A stretch of 7,175 bases of DNA. Source: Methanocellales archaeon (GTDB lineage Archaea > Halobacteriota > UBA148). A program made the position numbers and the translations under genes. The notes below the pieces were generated by a model. The model had not been told where the DNA came from. It was given only the letters and a program-made list of their open reading frames with translations, and did no database searches. This document shows, one piece after another, positions 6,203 through 7,175 of this stretch. Position 1 is the first letter of the stretch. Every line of letters starts with the position of its first letter. The stretch is taken from NCBI GenBank assembly GCA_013415795.1, contig JAAEEL010000018.1, positions 1 to 7,175 of the forward strand. The letters are read 5' to 3'.

Positions 6203-6245
6203 AAGCGCATATCATATAAGAATCTCTGATAATATGTTAATAACT
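6203..6245. promoter_or_regulatory. Compact divergent promoter region between the tRNA methyltransferase and ogt
   Basis: These 43 bp must drive both genes unless promoters lie inside the coding regions. For the plus strand, TCATATAAG (6212-6220) is centred about 29 nt before the ogt ATG at 6246, giving a leader of 0-3 nt. For the minus strand, ACATATTATC (about 6229-6238) is centred about 32 nt before the methyltransferase ATG at 6202, giving a leader of about 5 nt. Neither gene has a Shine-Dalgarno site, which agrees with leaderless or nearly leaderless messages. The two TATA elements are about 17 bp apart, and each lies within the other unit's transcription-start region, so the promoters may interfere with each other. 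Confidence 0.45.
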
Positions 6246-6716
6246 ATGGTTATTGCGAAAAAGCAAACAGGCACCATATTCTCAAAAACCCTAGGATGTT
6301 ACGTATACGTAGAGTTGTCAGGAGATAGATTAGAATCGGTAGATTTTAGGCTTTCTGGAGAGCTAAAAAAGTTGCAGATCACGGACGATCTGGAAAGATA
6401 TTTCAGCGGCAAACCGGTGGATTTTGTGAAATACGATGTATGCCTTGAAGGATTTACCCCCTTTGAACAAGCGGTACTAAATGAGACCAGAAAAATTCCC
6501 TGTGGGGATAGGATTACCTATGCAGAGCTGGCTGATCGTGTCAAACATCCAGGAGCTGCACGAGCAGTTGGAAATGCGTTGAGCAAGAATCCTGTGCCCA
6601 TAGTCGTCCCATGCCATAGAGTTGTTGGCAAGTACAACATAGGTGGCTATTCACAAGACATTGAGATTAAAAAACGGTTGCTTAAAATAGAGTGTCTTTA
6701 CTCGAGAGATTCTTAA
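6246..6716 (+). CDS. ogt: Methylated-DNA--[protein]-cysteine S-methyltransferase (O6-alkylguanine-DNA alkyltransferase)
   Basis: The 156-aa suicide repair protein transfers the alkyl group from O6-alkylguanine in DNA to its own cysteine. The C-terminal DNA-binding and active-site domain is complete: FTPFEQAVLNETRKIPCGDRITYAELA (70-96, including Y92), the helix-turn-helix segment HPGAARAVGNALSKNP with the arginine finger R106 and Asn hinge N115, and IVVPCHRVVG with acceptor Cys123, followed by NIGGYSQDIEIKKRLLKIE ending in E149. The N-terminal half is short and variable, as in many archaeal and Ogt-type members. The frame is open back to an ATG at 6096, but that extension runs inside the opposite methyltransferase gene. 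ATGs exist at 6234 and 6246; the TATA element at 6212-6220 puts the transcript start next to 6246, so I chose that one. It is the only plus-strand gene in the window, and its last 35 bp overlap the end of nadM. Confidence 0.95.
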   Translation: MVIAKKQTGTIFSKTLGCYVYVELSGDRLESVDFRLSGELKKLQITDDLERYFSGKPVDFVKYDVCLEGFTPFEQAVLNETRKIPCGDRITYAELADRVKHPGAARAVGNALSKNPVPIVVPCHRVVGKYNIGGYSQDIEIKKRLLKIECLYSRDS

Positions 6717-7175
6717 TCCTGTCTATACCTTCAATCTCATTGATGACCTCAGCTACGGCTTTTGGAACCAAATCCTCCCAGTTCTCATCGTCGAGCATAC
6801 GACGACGTATCTCGGTACCAGAATATATGCTTCTTTTGAACAAAGGAGATCGTTTTGTTTCGATTTTTGTTTCGCTAAATAAGCCGATGACAAGTGGGTT
6901 ATTGGAGTATACGATGTTAAATGGGGGTGTCAAGGATCGTATATGTGATACCCAAATTGCATGTCTATCAACATCTGCTATGGGAATAACATAATAGACG
7001 ATGTCGAGTTCTGCAAGGGAGCGTGAAATCATCATTACCCTTTCACCACCTGTAAAAGGGTCTGAAACGGTGTGGCTTTTTTGGGCACTTCCGATGCCAA
7101 CGATGAGTTCATCCACTTCTTTTGCGATCTTTTTAATGACCTCGTGGTGTCCCAGATGATAGGGCTGGAAACGAC
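6682..7175 (-). CDS. nadM: Nicotinamide-nucleotide adenylyltransferase, archaeal type, N-terminus cut by the window edge
   Basis: The enzyme joins ATP to nicotinamide mononucleotide to make NAD. The visible 164 residues start at the window edge inside the nucleotidyltransferase signature RFQPYHLGHHEVI, the (H/T)xGH site that binds ATP phosphates. They continue with DELIVGIGSAQKSHT, DPFTGGERVMMI, IPIADVDRHAIWVSHI, PPFNIVYSNNPLV and the C-terminal KRSIYSGTEIRRRMLDDENW. The last is the archaeal form of the second ATP-contacting motif (SGTxIR in place of ISSTxIR). Family length is about 165-180 aa, so only about 5-10 N-terminal residues should be missing. A GTG at 7114-7116 is not the start: the frame stays open and homologous to the right edge. 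The stop at 6682-6684 lies inside the ogt gene on the other strand (35-bp tail-to-tail overlap). Its promoter is outside the window. Confidence 0.95.
   Translation of the reverse strand, partial: RFQPYHLGHHEVIKKIAKEVDELIVGIGSAQKSHTVSDPFTGGERVMMISRSLAELDIVYYVIPIADVDRHAIWVSHIRSLTPPFNIVYSNNPLVIGLFSETKIETKRSPLFKRSIYSGTEIRRRMLDDENWEDLVPKAVAEVINEIEGIDRIKNLSSKDTLF

Noticed and set aside
6096..6245. N-terminal extension of the alkyltransferase by up to 50 residues
   Set aside because: The extra sequence lies antisense inside the tRNA methyltransferase start region and looks like shadow translation. The TATA spacing supports the ATG at 6246.

Overview
The window looks like a euryarchaeal chromosome segment. 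The evidence is an archaeal THUMP-type tRNA m2,2-G10 methyltransferase, an archaeal-type NMN adenylyltransferase, an archaeal-type class-IB HAD phosphatase, a Tat-type lipoprotein thioredoxin with a Thr/Pro linker, and several genes with TATA elements placed for leaderless or near-leaderless transcripts. A methanogen-related or ANME-like lineage would fit the gene content, but the sequence does not settle this. I see no rRNA, tRNA, CRISPR array, insertion sequence or phage gene.

Layout. Seven of the eight genes are on the minus strand; only the alkyltransferase is on the plus strand. From left to right: the N-terminal part of a cation diffusion facilitator (1-518, running off the left edge); an AT-rich spacer with no gene (519-750); a Tat/lipobox thioredoxin-like protein (751-1398); a 334-bp non-coding stretch (1399-1732) whose promoter-proximal end carries unusual palindromes; a phosphoserine-phosphatase-like HAD hydrolase (1733-2380); a 238-bp spacer holding that gene's promoter and a T-rich putative terminator; then a tight cluster read leftwards, tRNA G10 methyltransferase (5192-6202), small ACT protein (4917-5189), UPF0210/DUF711 protein (3545-4909) and RNase Z (2619-3533). 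A 43-bp divergent promoter region separates that cluster from an O6-alkylguanine-DNA alkyltransferase (6246-6716). The alkyltransferase overlaps tail-to-tail with an NMN adenylyltransferase (6682-7175) that runs off the right edge.

How the genes work together. The four-gene cluster has spacings of 2, 7 and 11 nt and is probably one transcript. It brackets the function-unknown pair UPF0237 (ACT) and UPF0210 (PFL-like fold) with two tRNA maturation enzymes, G10 dimethylation and 3'-end cleavage. The two flanking enzymes are housekeeping. The co-transcribed ACT/UPF0210 pair is the least understood biology here. The other notable signals are the clustered palindromes at the start of the thioredoxin gene, the compact divergent promoter, and the conserved 3' overlap of ogt and nadM. 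I did not find a clear new multi-gene defence, mobile or biosynthetic system; most of the window is ordinary archaeal housekeeping.
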